A stretch of DNA of 64,000 nt, taken from contig JAJFTJ010000007.1 in assembly GCA_021373015.1 (NCBI GenBank), forward strand, positions 124,280 through 188,279, read 5' to 3'. The notes beneath the pieces were generated by a model. The model made no database searches and was not told the DNA's origin. It was given only the letters and a program-made list of their open reading frames with translations. Positions 62,765 to 64,000 of the stretch are shown piece by piece (within the stretch, counting starts at the first letter, position 1; each line of letters starts with the position of its first letter). This DNA comes from Nitrospiraceae bacterium. GTDB lineage: Bacteria > Nitrospirota > Thermodesulfovibrionia > Thermodesulfovibrionales > UBA1546. The position numbers and the translations under genes were made by a program.

Positions 62765-63535
62765 ATGGAAGACAGGTTGGTGATTAAAGGTATAGAATTT
62801 AAATCCCGTCTCTGGGTTGGCACAGGAAAGTACAAGGATTTTGATGAGACAAAGAAAGCTATTGAGGCATCTGGGGCAGATGTTGTTACTGTTGCAGTAA
62901 GAAGGGTGAACATAATAGACAGAAAATCAGAGAATTTATTTGATTATATTGATCCCAAAAAATACAAGATACTTCCTAACACAGCAGGCTGTTACAATGT
63001 TGAGGATGCATTGAGATATTCGCGCCTCGCAAGGGAAGCAGGAATTTCGGATTTAATTAAACTTGAGGTTATTGGAGATGAGAAGACATTGTTCCCTGAT
63101 ATAATCGGACTTTTAAAGGCAACAGAGATGTTGGCAAAAGAAGGATTCATTGTTCTTCCATACACAAATGATGATCCGATAATGGCAAAGAGGCTTGTTG
63201 ATGCAGGTGCTGCTGCTGTTATGCCTTTGGCAGCTCCGATAGGTTCAGGCCTTGGGATACGGAATCCATATAACATAAAAATAATTCTTGAGCAGGCAAC
63301 AGTGCCTATTATTGTTGATGCGGGCGTGGGAACTGCGTCTGATGTTGCAATTGCAATGGAGCTTGGGTGCGGCGGTGTTTTACTGAATACTGCGATTGCA
63401 GGAGCTAAAGACCCTATTGCAATGGCAAGCGCAATGAAGCATGCGGTTATTGCGGGGAGGCTTGCATATAAGGCGGGCAGGATTCCTAAGAAGCTTTATG
63501 CAACAGCAAGCAGTCCGATTGAGGGAATGTTTTAA
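62765..63535 (+). CDS. thiG: Thiazole synthase ThiG
   Basis: A 256-residue TIM-barrel enzyme forming the thiazole phosphate from deoxyxylulose-5-phosphate, dehydroglycine and ThiS-thiocarboxylate. It has [31 protein letters not shown], and Asp-Ala-Gly-Val-Gly. An AGAGGGA site lies upstream. Second gene of the riboswitch-controlled operon. Confidence 0.98.
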   Translation: MEDRLVIKGIEFKSRLWVGTGKYKDFDETKKAIEASGADVVTVAVRRVNIIDRKSENLFDYIDPKKYKILPNTAGCYNVEDALRYSRLAREAGISDLIKLEVIGDEKTLFPDIIGLLKATEMLAKEGFIVLPYTNDDPIMAKRLVDAGAAAVMPLAAPIGSGLGIRNPYNIKIILEQATVPIIVDAGVGTASDVAIAMELGCGGVLLNTAIAGAKDPIAMASAMKHAVIAGRLAYKAGRIPKKLYATASSPIEGMF

Positions 63536-63560
63536 AAGAGTTAATAATTAAAAATTAAAA

Positions 63561-64000
63561 GTGAATCTTCGACAAAAAATAGATTTTAATCTTTATCTTA
63601 TAACTGACAGGAAACTTTTTACTGATAATAGTTTGCTGTTTTCTAAAGTTGAAGAGGCTTTGAAAGCTGGAGTAAAGGCAGTCCAGCTGAGAGAAAAAGA
63701 TTTAGGCATAAGGGAATTATTGGATATGGCATACAAGATGAGAGAGCTTACAAAAAAACATAGAGCAAAGTTATTTATCAATGACAGGGTTGATGTTGCG
63801 CTCGCTGTTGAAGCAGACGGCGTTCATCTCGGCGGTCAGAGCATCCCGCTTTCTGCTGCAAGAAAAATTGCACAAAATAAGCTTATGATTGGTGTGTCAA
63901 CACACAGTATTGATGAGGCTGTTAATGCAGAGAAGCAGGGCGCTGATTTTGTAATACTTGGACCGATTTATGAGACGCAGTCAAAGCTTGAATATGGAAA
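63561..64000 (+). CDS. thiE: Thiamine-phosphate synthase ThiE (3'-partial)
   Basis: A frame open to the right window edge, 146 complete codons from GTG at 63561. It has Tyr-Leu-Ile-Thr-Asp-Arg, Val-Gln-Leu-Arg-Glu-Lys, Phe-Ile-Asn-Asp-Arg, Ala-Asp-Gly-Val-His-Leu-Gly, Gly-Val-Ser-Thr-His and Leu-Gly-Pro-Ile-Tyr, all ThiE motifs. It joins the pyrimidine and thiazole moieties. The ribosome site is poor; the GTG fits the family N terminus. The end lies outside the window. Confidence 0.93.
   Translation, partial: MNLRQKIDFNLYLITDRKLFTDNSLLFSKVEEALKAGVKAVQLREKDLGIRELLDMAYKMRELTKKHRAKLFINDRVDVALAVEADGVHLGGQSIPLSAARKIAQNKLMIGVSTHSIDEAVNAEKQGADFVILGPIYETQSKLEYG

Overview
The window is a bacterial chromosome segment with AT-rich sequence, dense co-directional gene blocks and many 4-base ATGA overlaps. 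Its content fits an anaerobic or microaerophilic, cytochrome-rich Gram-negative bacterium: system II cytochrome c maturation (ResB/CcsA), a c-type cytochrome, hemL, a glycine-cleavage H protein with its own lipoamide dehydrogenase, a GH57 enzyme, and a ceramide-type lipid cassette. I would guess Nitrospirota (Thermodesulfovibrionia-like) or a Desulfobacterota relative. That is inference from gene content, because no rRNA lies in the window.

Layout. 1-1800: the end of a Cys-rich protein, a secreted protein and an Lgt-like membrane protein. 1830-15964: glgC followed by one long chemosensory operon (PATAN protein, CheY, CheA, ExeA-like ATPase, CheW, haem-binding MCP, CheW, HEAT-repeat protein, CheR, CheB, GAF protein, CheY). 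A tRNA-Leu(UAA) on the opposite strand and a receiver-PilZ protein follow. 16848-21048: rpiB-glyA-nrdR, then an LsrF-like aldolase and a zinc dehydrogenase. 21170-33616 is mostly minus strand: an orphan peptide-binding lipoprotein with yacG, acyl-CoA dehydrogenase (plus strand), dtd, GH57, ftsB-like, eno, lpd, gcvH, and a coupled trio of SDR, serine palmitoyltransferase and GNAT-fold acyltransferase that looks like a bacterial ceramide pathway. 33705-43898: htpX, a LysR regulator, ccsA/resB, a PepSY-like protein, a Spy-like protein with a two-component pair, a cupin, a UPF0175 protein and a second zinc dehydrogenase. 43946-50669: hemL, a 51-codon ORF, atpZ/atpI homologues, pgi, cytochrome c, an OB-fold secreted protein, a sodium:solute symporter, and a DUF1573 protein interrupted by an in-frame TGA. 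50716-56284: yceD-rpmF-plsX-fabH, gpsA, larB and an unknown secreted protein. 56690-64000: a DEAD-box helicase, a double GT2 glycosyltransferase, a double methyltransferase, and a TPP-riboswitch-controlled thiSGE operon cut by the window end.

The most striking observation is at 50271-50669. A small periplasmic DUF1573 protein carries TGA exactly where the family has the first Cys of its Cys-Gly-Cys motif. The frame stays open for 64 more codons of recognisable DUF1573 sequence, and a 6-bp hairpin with a 5-nt loop sits 15 nt after the TGA, as in bacterial SECIS elements. It is a strong candidate for a selenoprotein with a Sec-Gly-Cys motif. Other points of interest are the c-type haem motif in the chemoreceptor, the compact ceramide cassette, a peptide-binding protein whose signal peptide requires an ATC start, a probably leaderless hemL, and two copies of a dispersed palindromic intergenic repeat that share 27 identical bases.
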